Both the position numbers and the translations under genes were made by a program. A DNA stretch of 64,000 nucleotides from E44-bin89 sp034409565 (GTDB taxonomy: Bacteria > Chloroflexota > Dehalococcoidia > Dehalococcoidales > RBG-16-60-22), in assembly GCA_034409565.1 (NCBI GenBank), contig DAOUMS010000001.1, forward strand, positions 124,001-188,000. The letters are read 5' to 3'. Positions 40,567 to 47,913 of this stretch are shown here, in pieces (position 1 is the stretch's first letter; every line of letters starts with the position of its first letter). Below the pieces are notes generated by a model that had not been told where the DNA came from, ran no database searches, and saw only the letters and a list, made by a program, of their open reading frames with translations.

Positions 40567-42984
40567 TTAGCGTGCCGCACTGACCCAGAGCTTCTCCCCA
40601 TCGGTGGTGAACTGTACTGTACCGTGCTCATCAGTGCGGTATATCTTCTCCTGGCTTAGCTTCTTTTGCAGTCGGGCCAGCACCTCATCGCAGGGGTGAC
40701 CGAATTTATTATTGGCGCCAACGGATATGACCGCTATCTGCGGGTCAACGGCGGACAGGAATTCCTGGGTGGTGGAGGTATCCGAGCCGTGGTGGGCGAT
40801 TTTCAGTACTGTGCTGTTTAATGCCGCCCGCCGGGCGATAAGTTGGAATTCCGCTTCGTACCGTATGTCGGCGGTGAACAGGAAACTGGCGCGGCCGGCC
40901 TTCAGTTTCAGGACCACGCCGTTGTTATCACCGTCAGCGTCCGTGTTTGTCAGCAGGGTATCCGGTGGATGGAGCACCGTGAGCGTCGCCCCGGACAGGT
41001 CGATTTGCTGTCCGGCCCGGGCGGCAGTCCGGTTGACTTTGTTTTCTGCAAGCAGCTTCTGCCATGCCTCGTATAGCGGTGAATCTGAAGGCAGGCCCGG
41101 GTCAAGCGCCTGTTCCACGTGGAAGCGCTGCAGTACCTCAACCAGACCGGCAAGATGGTCCTGGTCGGGATGGGTCAGGATAACCAGTTCTATGGTTCTG
41201 TCCCAGAAGGGCATCTGCCGGCCCAGTGCCACGTTTATTACCTGCGGACTGGGACCGCCATCAATCAGCACCTGCTGGCTGCCCCGCTGTATCAGGATGG
41301 CATCGCCCTGGCCGACATCCAGGAAGCTGACGTGCCATTTATCATCGGGCATGGTGACGGCGGTGACCGTGACCAGTACCGCCAGCAGGGCCAGTGGCGG
41401 CATCACCCATTTCTTGGGTAGCCGGGAGATAAAACTCGCCGACCTGCCCGCTCCCGACCTCAGCGTTGATGTTGCCTCTGGTGTCCCTCTGGCGCTTAAT
41501 TTCCGGCCGGCGATAATGGCGGCTGCCAGCACGGCATAGTACAGCCACAGCCAGAACGGGGCTACCGTGCCCACTTCGGTGAAGGCCAGAGGTGATGACG
41601 CCAGCCAGCTAACCAGATAAGTCATGTAGGCAAGGAAGAGCCAGGCAAGCCAGCCGATAATCTGGCCGGCGGGCAGGAATGTCAGCCCGGCTACGCCGGA
41701 TAAAATGCTGGCCAGGATTACGGCGGGTAAAGCTGGCAGGAGCAAAAATGTGGCCAGCGGCCCGACAAAGGAAATTATGCCGAAGTAATAGGCCACCACC
41801 GGCCAGACCGCGATTACGGCCGCCATGGTGACGCTGAGGCTATCACAGGCGAAAGTGGCGGCGGTGGCAATGGCCCCTTCTTCACCGATAAATGCTTTCA
41901 CCGTCCTTCTTCCCAGCGACCGAAAAGCGGGGAAGAGGAAGACCAGTCCCGCCATCGCCAGGAAGCTAAGCTGGAAGGCGGCATCGCCCAGGATGTAGGG
42001 ACTGATGCCGACCATTACCGCCGCGGCAAAGGTGAGTGCGGCGATGGCGCTGCGCTGCCTGCCCAGAAGTTCGGCGGTGAGAAAAAGGCTGGCCATGATG
42101 GCCCCGCGCACCACCGGCGGGTGCATGCCGGTGAGCAACGCGTACAGCCAGATGGTGGTCAGGGCCAGCCAGACGTACAGGTAGTGGCGGCGACCGAACA
42201 GCCATGTGCCGAGACTGAGCATGATACCGGCGATGATGCCAAGGTGAAGGCCGGATATGGCCAGCAGGTGTGCCGTCCCCGTCTGGATGAAGTCATCTTT
42301 AACTGACTGCGGTATGTTTTGGCGGACGCCCAGAAGAATTCCCTGGGCCAGTGATGCCTGCGGCTCGGGCAGCACCCTGGCCAGTGTTTGTGCCAGGCTG
42401 GCCCTTGATTCATATAGCCAGGCCAGTGGTTTGAAGCCAGCACCGCGCACCTCAATCTCAATATCGGGGTAGAGCATGGTGCGGTAAATTCCCTGGTGGG
42501 CCAGGTAGCCCCGGTAATCAAAGTCGTTCAGCTGTGGTGGTGTCTCCATCTCACCGGTCACGAGGAGCCGGTCGCCGTATTTATACGTGGCGAGGCGCGG
42601 CACAAACAGCAGGGCCTTCCCTTTGACCGGACGCCATTCTTCACCGATGCGGATTTCGGCGGCGGAAAAGTAGAGGCGGGTGGTGCGGTCGCTGATTTCA
42701 GGGTCCCTGGCCACCATGCCCCTGACGGCAACGGTGCCGCGGTCATCGTAGTAGCGCAGGTCATCAGCACGGATAATATTCAGGCTCTGGTAGGCATACC
42801 AGGACGCGGCGAAAAGGGCAATCAGGCTGAGGCTGCTTAAAATAATTAATTTGCGGTGCTTTTTCTGAAAAAGAAGGAACGGCAGTGGTACGAGACCGGC
42901 TAACAGCAGGGCCGGCGGCAGGTCAAACTTGCCCCCCAGGTAAATGCCGACTACCCAGGCGGCGCTGAGCAATATGAGTGGCAC
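40567..42984 (-). CDS. comEC: ComEC/Rec2 DNA-uptake channel protein
   Basis: 805-residue membrane protein that carries single-stranded DNA into the cell. Layout: N-terminal helices and a DUF4131-like beta domain (about 70-190, ISDRTTRLYFSAAEIR); the competence domain with helices (about 215-490, FIQTGTAHLLAISGLHLGIIAGIML); and a C-terminal metallo-beta-lactamase domain (about 550-800) with FLDVGQGDAILIQ, DGGPSP, THPDQDHLAG and LKIAHHGSDTSTT, whose metal ligands look intact. 18 bp after comEA, so the two form an operon. Confidence 0.96.
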   Translation of the reverse strand: MPLILLSAAWVVGIYLGGKFDLPPALLLAGLVPLPFLLFQKKHRKLIILSSLSLIALFAASWYAYQSLNIIRADDLRYYDDRGTVAVRGMVARDPEISDRTTRLYFSAAEIRIGEEWRPVKGKALLFVPRLATYKYGDRLLVTGEMETPPQLNDFDYRGYLAHQGIYRTMLYPDIEIEVRGAGFKPLAWLYESRASLAQTLARVLPEPQASLAQGILLGVRQNIPQSVKDDFIQTGTAHLLAISGLHLGIIAGIMLSLGTWLFGRRHYLYVWLALTTIWLYALLTGMHPPVVRGAIMASLFLTAELLGRQRSAIAALTFAAAVMVGISPYILGDAAFQLSFLAMAGLVFLFPAFRSLGRRTVKAFIGEEGAIATAATFACDSLSVTMAAVIAVWPVVAYYFGIISFVGPLATFLLLPALPAVILASILSGVAGLTFLPAGQIIGWLAWLFLAYMTYLVSWLASSPLAFTEVGTVAPFWLWLYYAVLAAAIIAGRKLSARGTPEATSTLRSGAGRSASFISRLPKKWVMPPLALLAVLVTVTAVTMPDDKWHVSFLDVGQGDAILIQRGSQQVLIDGGPSPQVINVALGRQMPFWDRTIELVILTHPDQDHLAGLVEVLQRFHVEQALDPGLPSDSPLYEAWQKLLAENKVNRTAARAGQQIDLSGATLTVLHPPDTLLTNTDADGDNNGVVLKLKAGRASFLFTADIRYEAEFQLIARRAALNSTVLKIAHHGSDTSTTQEFLSAVDPQIAVISVGANNKFGHPCDEVLARLQKKLSQEKIYRTDEHGTVQFTTDGEKLWVSAAR

Positions 42985-43002
42985 AAGCGTCCTTCCGGAA
43001 GG

Positions 43003-43506
43003 TCAATCGGAAACCGTAATCAGGTGCTTGATTTTTTCATAGGTCGCTACCCCGATACCTTCCACGCTGGTTATTTCACTGATATGTCTGAACCGCCCGT
43101 TCTGCTGGCGGTAGTCTATGATGGCCTGGGCCCTGGTTTCGCCAATGCCGGGCAGCGCCTGTAGCAGCCAGGCCTCGGCATGGTTCAGGTCTACCTTTTG
43201 TGTTGTTTCTGCCTCATTGATAGAGGGTATGTGGAGCGAGATTTTATTCAGGTCGGCGTTAGCGGTCATCCCGCCGGCTGTCTCTATCAGGGTGGCGATG
43301 CCGTCTCCGTCTTGCAGCGGGTATATGCCGGGAACATTGACCGCACCGCTAACGGCTATCTGGCCATTGATTTCGGGGGAAGGGGGCAGCGTAATCTCAA
43401 CTGGTTGATTTTGGCTGTACTTTGACCATATTAATATGCTGCCGACCAGAACCACCATAATGAGGAGCAGGCTAACCGCCGTCCAGAATTTATTGGACCT
43501 GGTCAC
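43003..43506 (-). CDS. comEA: ComEA DNA-binding competence protein
   Basis: 167 residues: an N-terminal membrane helix (about 8-28), an SLBB domain (ISGAVNVPGIYPLQDG-type segment at IAVSGAVNVPGIYPLQDGDG, about 50-110), and a C-terminal double helix-hairpin-helix (VDLNHAEAWLLQALPGIGETRAQAIIDYRQQNG, ISEITSVEGIG). It holds double-stranded DNA outside the membrane for ComEC. Start GTG 43506, with AGGAGG 5 nt upstream that can pair with CCTCCT just before it. Confidence 0.95.
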   Translation of the reverse strand: MTRSNKFWTAVSLLLIMVVLVGSILIWSKYSQNQPVEITLPPSPEINGQIAVSGAVNVPGIYPLQDGDGIATLIETAGGMTANADLNKISLHIPSINEAETTQKVDLNHAEAWLLQALPGIGETRAQAIIDYRQQNGRFRHISEITSVEGIGVATYEKIKHLITVSD

Positions 43507-43511
43507 GGCTG

Positions 43512-43526
43512 CCTCCTGAAAGGAGG
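43512..43526 (-). promoter_or_regulatory. Hairpin covering the comEA ribosome-binding site
   Basis: The minus strand reads CCTCCT-TTC-AGGAGG. The 3' arm is the Shine-Dalgarno of comEA, so a 6-bp hairpin could hide it and limit translation of comEA-comEC. Pairing is seen; regulation is inference. Confidence 0.5.
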
Positions 43527-43620
43527 TTTTATATAATGTGAATGGACTGATTCGGTTTGGATGTGTTTGGTGGCCTTCAGGACTCTTTCCTTTGCCGTCT
43601 CCATGGGGAAAATCTGGTGG

Positions 43621-44283
43621 TTAAATGCCGGTCAGGTTGGCGCGAAGTTCCTCCTCCAGCTCCAGAGAGGTTAGGGCTATTATCTGGTCGCCTTCGCGGA
43701 GAACGGTGTTGGGGTTGGGTATTACCGGCTTACGGTCCCGGGGAATTATCAGTGCCAGCCTAGCTCCCTCGGGCGGTGAGACTTCCTTGATGGGTTTACC
43801 AATGGTCTTTGAGCCTGGGGGGATTCTTATCTCCACAATCTCCAGCCCCTTATCGCTTCGCGTCAGCAAATGTGTCAGCGGGTGGGTGGGCACTTCTTTC
43901 TCTATGGCTTCCAGGATAATATCGGTAGCGCTTACGGTAACATCGATGCCCAGCTTCTTGAAAATGGTCTCGTTCCGGGGGTTTCGGATGCGGGCGATAG
44001 TGCGGGGTACATTGAATTTATGTTTGGCTACCTGGCAGGCGACTAGGTTGTCTTCGTCGTCTCCGGTAACGGCCACCAGCATGTCCGCCCTGCCGGTACC
44101 TACCTCAGTCAGCGTGGCCGCCTCGCAGCCGTCACCTCGCACGCAGACACTACCCATTTCCTCGTTGATAATGTCGCAGAAATAGGCATTCTTCTCCAGT
44201 ATGACTATCTCATGTCCTTCATCAAGCAGGGCTCTGGCCAGATAATAACCTACCCTACCACCGCCAACGATGATGATATACAT
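43621..44283 (-). CDS. RCK-type NAD-binding regulator (TrkA-N and TrkA-C domains)
   Basis: 220 residues: a Rossmann RCK_N domain (about 1-120, IIIVGGGRVGYYLARALLDEGHEIVILEK, VRGDGCEAATLTEVG, DDEDNLVACQVAK) and an RCK_C domain (about 135-218, LEIVEIRIPPGSKTIGKPIKEV, VLREGDQIIALTS). Such proteins gate K+ or other cation transporters by binding nucleotides. No TrkH/KtrB pore gene is nearby; the local membrane partner is an APC permease. 10 bp after the second RCK gene. Confidence 0.9.
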   Translation of the reverse strand: MYIIIVGGGRVGYYLARALLDEGHEIVILEKNAYFCDIINEEMGSVCVRGDGCEAATLTEVGTGRADMLVAVTGDDEDNLVACQVAKHKFNVPRTIARIRNPRNETIFKKLGIDVTVSATDIILEAIEKEVPTHPLTHLLTRSDKGLEIVEIRIPPGSKTIGKPIKEVSPPEGARLALIIPRDRKPVIPNPNTVLREGDQIIALTSLELEEELRANLTGI

Positions 44284-44293
44284 TTCTTGCCTC

Positions 44294-44695
44294 TTAGCTC
44301 TCTATTTTTTCTCTCACCAGCTCGGCAAAGATGGTCGTCGGGCTGAAGGCCTCTAGGCCAAGGGTATCATACAGTTCCTGGCGCAGCGGGTCATAGATTC
44401 GGGAGATAACTCGCGGCACGTTGAAAATGTGCTTGGCAATCTGGGCGGCCATGACGTTCCGGTTGTCTCCCTGTGTCATGGCGACGAAGACATCTGCCTT
44501 TCTAATGCCCGCTCTCTCCAGTGTATCCTCATCCATGCCGTTGCCGAGCAGCGCCGCACCGTTGAAGTCAGGCGGTAGCCTGCGGAAACTGTAAGCATCA
44601 GTATCAATAACGGTGATTTCATGTCCGTCTTGTTCCAGCAGGCTGGCTAGCTGAGCACCGACTCTGCCGCAGCCCATAATAATTATTTTCATCAT
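44294..44695 (-). CDS. RCK_N-only TrkA-like regulator
   Basis: 133 residues with one Rossmann domain: MKIIIMGCGRVGAQLASLLEQDGHEITVIDTD, LLGNGMDEDTLERAGI, QGDNRNVMAAQIAKHIFNVPRVISRIYDP. There is no TrkA-C domain, so it may pair with the neighbouring two-domain RCK protein. Start ATG 44695 or 44692, GAGGT just upstream. 15 bp after the Usp gene. Confidence 0.88.
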   Translation of the reverse strand: MMKIIIMGCGRVGAQLASLLEQDGHEITVIDTDAYSFRRLPPDFNGAALLGNGMDEDTLERAGIRKADVFVAMTQGDNRNVMAAQIAKHIFNVPRVISRIYDPLRQELYDTLGLEAFSPTTIFAELVREKIES

Positions 44696-44710
44696 TAACC
44701 TCAGCCAATA

Positions 44711-45127
44711 TTAGTGTTGGTATAGTATCACCGGGCAGGGCGAATTTTTCAGCACATAGGGAACCACGCTGCCCAGACTGAATTGCCCGAAGCGTCTCTT
44801 GTACTTGACACCCATCAAAATAAGGTCGACCTCGCGGTCCACCGCTTCATCGATTATCGCTGGGCCTACCTCGCGGGCCTGGAGAACATCGGTCTCCACC
44901 TCGTACTCTTCTTCTTCGGCCAGGATTTCCAGATGGTCGAGGATGTTCTCAGCTTTTTCGATTTCGGGTCTGATTTCGGCATTAAGGGGCAGGGCGCGTT
45001 TGATGGTAATAACGTAAACTGACCAGATCTTACCTTTTTCTTTCCTGGCGAGCCTGATGGCGAGCTTCAGGGCTTCGACATCAGCCTCACTACCTACCAC
45101 TGGAATCAGAACCTTATTGAATTCCAT
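44711..45127 (-). CDS. Universal stress protein (UspA family)
   Basis: 138 residues of one Usp fold: FNKVLIPVVGSEADVEALKLAIRLARK, IDEAVDREVDLILMGVKYKRRFGQFSLGSVVPYVLKNSPCPVIL. The ATP-binding GxxGx9G[S/T] signature appears altered (GVKYKRRFGQFSLGSV), so ATP binding is uncertain. It lies between an APC permease and two RCK regulators and probably belongs to a transport-control unit. Confidence 0.9.
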   Translation of the reverse strand: MEFNKVLIPVVGSEADVEALKLAIRLARKEKGKIWSVYVITIKRALPLNAEIRPEIEKAENILDHLEILAEEEEYEVETDVLQAREVGPAIIDEAVDREVDLILMGVKYKRRFGQFSLGSVVPYVLKNSPCPVILYQH

Positions 45128-45155
45128 TTTTACTCATAGTTTTTGGTATAGGGGT

Positions 45156-45184
45156 ATTATAATCCTCCATATGAAAATCTACAA
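45156..45184 (-). promoter_or_regulatory. Promoter of usp-RCK-RCK operon
   Basis: Minus strand TTGTAG (45179-45184), 17-bp spacer, TATAAT (45156-45161); leader about 22 nt without a clear Shine-Dalgarno. Confidence 0.55.
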
Positions 45185-45201
45185 TATGGCGCTGTCTTTT
45201 C

Positions 45202-46656
45202 CTACTGGTTCTCCTGCCGCTTTGGGGTATGAGTCAGTGGCAGGTTTTCCCGTTTCCGGTAGAAATAGTAAATGATGATACCGGCGACCATCCAGCCGAG
45301 ACCGACCCACCGGCTGTAGGGCTGAGTAATCAGAATGATAATCCAGATTATGGCGAGCGCGCAAAAGCCGAGGATGGCGCTTATCGGTAGCTCACGTCCT
45401 TTTATCTTTATATTCCCGCCAAGCTTGAACGGGCGGGGCAGTTCCGGTCGCCTGATGCGCATACTGATGATTGAGGCGTGGGCAAACATGAAGGCAAGCA
45501 GGGAACCAACCGCGTACAACGCGCCCATGTTTTTAAAGACGTCAGCTTCAAAAAAGCCGGGAATCAGGATGAGAATGGCTATCATGCTGAACAGGATTAC
45601 GGATATGTACGGTGTTTTGAATTTGGGATGAATCCGGCTCAGCGCTGGCGGTACCAGCTTATGGTTGCCCAGCGAGAAGGCAAGGCGAGAAATACCAATG
45701 AGCCCGGCATTGGTGGCGATGAGCAGAATGGTACCGGCCAGGATGGCGATAAGTGGCTTGAGTATATTCTGTAGAACCGCCAGCGGCAGGTTGGCGGCAA
45801 TGCCGGCGACCGGGTCACGGGACCAGTCAGTGGCCAGCTCCTGCGGCGTCATGGTCGATAGCGATACCAGCGAGATACCGGCAAAGATGACCAGAACGGC
45901 CACAATCATCATCACCAGCGCCCTCGGCACCCTCTTTTCCGGCTGTCTGGTCTCTTCCGCCATCTGCGACATGGTTTCAATTCCGGTATAGGCGATGGCG
46001 GCCAGGGCAATGCCGATAATCAGGTTCTCCGGTGCCGGCCAGTTATCAACAATGCGACTGATTAAGACCGTTGGATTGAAGAGAAGGATAAAGCCAATAA
46101 CCACCAGTGAAACCTGCGTGGCCAGGTCCAGCACGGCGGCGCTGATGTTAACAAATGATGTCTCCTTGATACCGATAACATTCAGGGTCATGAGGAAGAG
46201 GACAATACTCATGGAAGCCAGAGTGCCGATGACAGCCGAGTCTTTGAATGGCTCCCAGAAAAAGCCAAGATAGGGGGGAATGGTAAAGGCGGAGATGGAA
46301 ATGGTAACAATATAGCTCAGCATAAGTGCCCAGCCGGCGGCAAAGCCAGCCAAATCATTAAATCCGTGCCGGGCGAAGCTGGCCGAGCCGCCCGCTTCTG
46401 GCAGCGCGGCAGTACCTTCAGCATAGGTGAGGGCGGTAAAGATGAAGAGAATACCGGCAACACCCAGTGCCACGGGCGTTGCCCCCATCGCTACCAGGGC
46501 AACTATACCCAGAGCATAGTAGATGGAGGAGCCAACATTGCCGTAACCAGCACTGAAGACGGCTGGAATGCCGAGTACCCGCCGCAAACGGAATCGTTTG
46601 ATTCTGCGGGGACGAAAGAACCGGTCACCGGGTTTGGGTTGCCAAGCGTTATGCAT
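45202..46656 (-). CDS. APC-family permease
   Basis: 484 residues with about twelve membrane segments. Family marks: VLGIPAVFSAGYGNVGSSIYYALG near the N-terminus, ALTYAEGTAALPEAGGSASFARHGFNDLAGFAAGW, IAYTGIETMSQMAEETRQPEKRVPRAL, and SRLAFSLGNHKLVPPALSRIHPKFKTPYISV. It probably imports an amino acid, or K+ as in some APC-like carriers, given the Usp and RCK neighbours. The frame is open to 46728, but that part is its own promoter, so ATG 46656 (MHNAWQPKPGD) is chosen; no Shine-Dalgarno is visible. Confidence 0.9.
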   Translation of the reverse strand: MHNAWQPKPGDRFFRPRRIKRFRLRRVLGIPAVFSAGYGNVGSSIYYALGIVALVAMGATPVALGVAGILFIFTALTYAEGTAALPEAGGSASFARHGFNDLAGFAAGWALMLSYIVTISISAFTIPPYLGFFWEPFKDSAVIGTLASMSIVLFLMTLNVIGIKETSFVNISAAVLDLATQVSLVVIGFILLFNPTVLISRIVDNWPAPENLIIGIALAAIAYTGIETMSQMAEETRQPEKRVPRALVMMIVAVLVIFAGISLVSLSTMTPQELATDWSRDPVAGIAANLPLAVLQNILKPLIAILAGTILLIATNAGLIGISRLAFSLGNHKLVPPALSRIHPKFKTPYISVILFSMIAILILIPGFFEADVFKNMGALYAVGSLLAFMFAHASIISMRIRRPELPRPFKLGGNIKIKGRELPISAILGFCALAIIWIIILITQPYSRWVGLGWMVAGIIIYYFYRKRENLPLTHTPKRQENQ

Positions 46657-46699
46657 ACTGTGTATTTTCAGACTGCCATTTCTATCAGTACAATAGGCT

Positions 46700-46728
46700 A
46701 TTTTATGCCCCTTCAAGGCGGCTGTCAA
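46700..46728 (-). promoter_or_regulatory. Promoter of APC permease gene
   Basis: Minus strand TTGACA (46723-46728), 17-bp spacer, TAAAAT (46700-46705). The plus-strand copy of the -35 reads TGTCAAAT, the same string found in the divergent HTH promoter. Confidence 0.75.
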
Positions 46729-46751
46729 ATTTTATCTAATGGGCGTGGGTA

Positions 46752-46780
46752 TTGACAAATGTCACATAAATGGCTATAAT
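46752..46780 (+). promoter_or_regulatory. Consensus promoter of HTH regulator
   Basis: TTGACA (46752-46757), exactly 17 bp, TATAAT (46775-46780); start expected near 46787. Confidence 0.88.
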
Positions 46781-46795
46781 GTGTGTCAAATGTCA
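46753..46795. repeat. Operator-like repeats around the HTH promoter
   Basis: TGACAAATGTCA (46753-46764) is an inverted repeat over the -35. CAAATGTCA occurs there (46756-46764) and again at 46787-46795, 31 bp or about three turns apart, over the start site. Possible operators for the adjacent HTH protein. Confidence 0.5.
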
Positions 46796-46813
46796 TAGGA
46801 AAAAGGTACTGCC

Positions 46814-47077
46814 ATGATAATCAGAACGAGGATATTTGAGCTGTGCAATGGGCACTACCGCAACCTGTCGGAACTGGCTCATGCCATGGGTCTTTCCGTG
46901 AGCCAGGTCTATCGAGTTCGTGAGGGGAAACGCCATATCAATCAAAAGTTCATCGTCGGCGCCAAGAAAGCGTTTCCCAGTTACGGGCTGGATGACCTTT
47001 TTTACCTCGATAACGGCCAGTTAAATGGCATGGCCGTAGGGACAGGTGTCACCGGACATTACCAGGCCATTAATTAA
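46814..47077 (+). CDS. Small helix-turn-helix regulator
   Basis: 87 residues: MIIRTRIFELCNGHYRNLSELAHAMGLSVSQVYRVREGKRHINQKFIVGAKKAFPSYGLDDLFYL in one run, with the HTH at LSELAHAMGLSVSQVYRVREGKR. This Xre/LuxR-like form is common in Dehalococcoidia. The tail (GQLNGMAVGTGVTGHYQAIN) has no recognised motif. AAGGT is 6 nt before the ATG. It is divergent from the APC permease, and operator-like repeats lie in its promoter, so self-regulation is likely. Confidence 0.85.
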   Translation: MIIRTRIFELCNGHYRNLSELAHAMGLSVSQVYRVREGKRHINQKFIVGAKKAFPSYGLDDLFYLDNGQLNGMAVGTGVTGHYQAIN

Positions 47078-47155
47078 AGAGAAAAAACATTTAACATCAG
47101 GGAACTAAAAAATTTGCTGGGTAGTAGCCATTTAACCGATGAAGGGTGGTGAAAA

Positions 47156-47332
47156 ATGCAACTGGTAGTCTTACAATTGATTTCTGGCATGGTTAACGAT
47201 GGCATCCGTCACGTATGTGGGTTCATCAAGAAGTCATGGGTGGAAACGGATAGATTTAGCAAGGACGAGCTGCTGCTATCCCCGGTAAAGCTCGAAGAAA
47301 GAGGTCCCGGGAAGCATTTCACTCAGGACTGA
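47156..47332 (+). CDS. Possible 58-residue hypothetical protein
   Basis: MQLVVLQLISGMVNDGIRHVC opens a 58-residue frame ending at TGA 47332, 79 bp after the HTH gene and on the same strand. A GGGTGGTG lies upstream of the ATG. The protein is mixed in charge, without motifs. It could be the second gene of the HTH transcript or a chance frame. Confidence 0.4.
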   Translation: MQLVVLQLISGMVNDGIRHVCGFIKKSWVETDRFSKDELLLSPVKLEERGPGKHFTQD

Positions 47333-47388
47333 GATTGGCGGGTAAAGCCACTGATACCGCCGCTTCTTCTACGGGTAAGCCTCGATAT

Positions 47389-47877
47389 TTAAAGCCCGGT
47401 TTCTTCTGGCTGTACCTTGCGCAGCGTTTCCCTTACTTCGGGATGGTCAATATAAAGCGTCCCGTTCAAATGGTCGATTTCATGTTCCAGCGCCTGGGCC
47501 AGCAGGCCCTCGGCTTTTAGCCTGACTTCCTTGCCATTTTGGTCGCGGCCCTTCACGGTTACGGCCTCGGCGCGTTTTATCTCTCCAAAGTAGCCGGGCA
47601 CGCTGAGGCAACCCTCGGCGATGACCCGCTCCCCCCGGCGCCGGACTATTTCCGGATTGATTAAAACAATATCTTCTTCCTCAGGCATACCGATGACGAT
47701 AACCCGCAAGGGTACACCCACCTGCGGCGCCGCCAGCCCGACGCGACCCGGCTCGGCGTGCATCGTCTCCAGCATGTCGCGGATAAGCTTTTTGATGGAG
47801 CGGTCAACGGTACGGACTTTTTTTGCCTTCTGTTTCAGCACCGAATCGGGAGCGGTGCGAATTGGCAGGATGGCCAT
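47389..47877 (-). CDS. def: Peptide deformylase
   Basis: Removes the formyl group from new proteins. 162 residues with all three family motifs: GLAAPQVG, EGCLSVPG and QALEHEIDHLNG, which provide the metal-binding Cys and two His. The start is MAILPIRTAPDSVL at ATG 47877. It lies 36 bp after priA, probably in the same transcript. Confidence 0.97.
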   Translation of the reverse strand: MAILPIRTAPDSVLKQKAKKVRTVDRSIKKLIRDMLETMHAEPGRVGLAAPQVGVPLRVIVIGMPEEEDIVLINPEIVRRRGERVIAEGCLSVPGYFGEIKRAEAVTVKGRDQNGKEVRLKAEGLLAQALEHEIDHLNGTLYIDHPEVRETLRKVQPEETGL

Positions 47878-47913
47878 AATAATTCCTCGGCGGATAAAAT
47901 CGCTTACAGTTTA

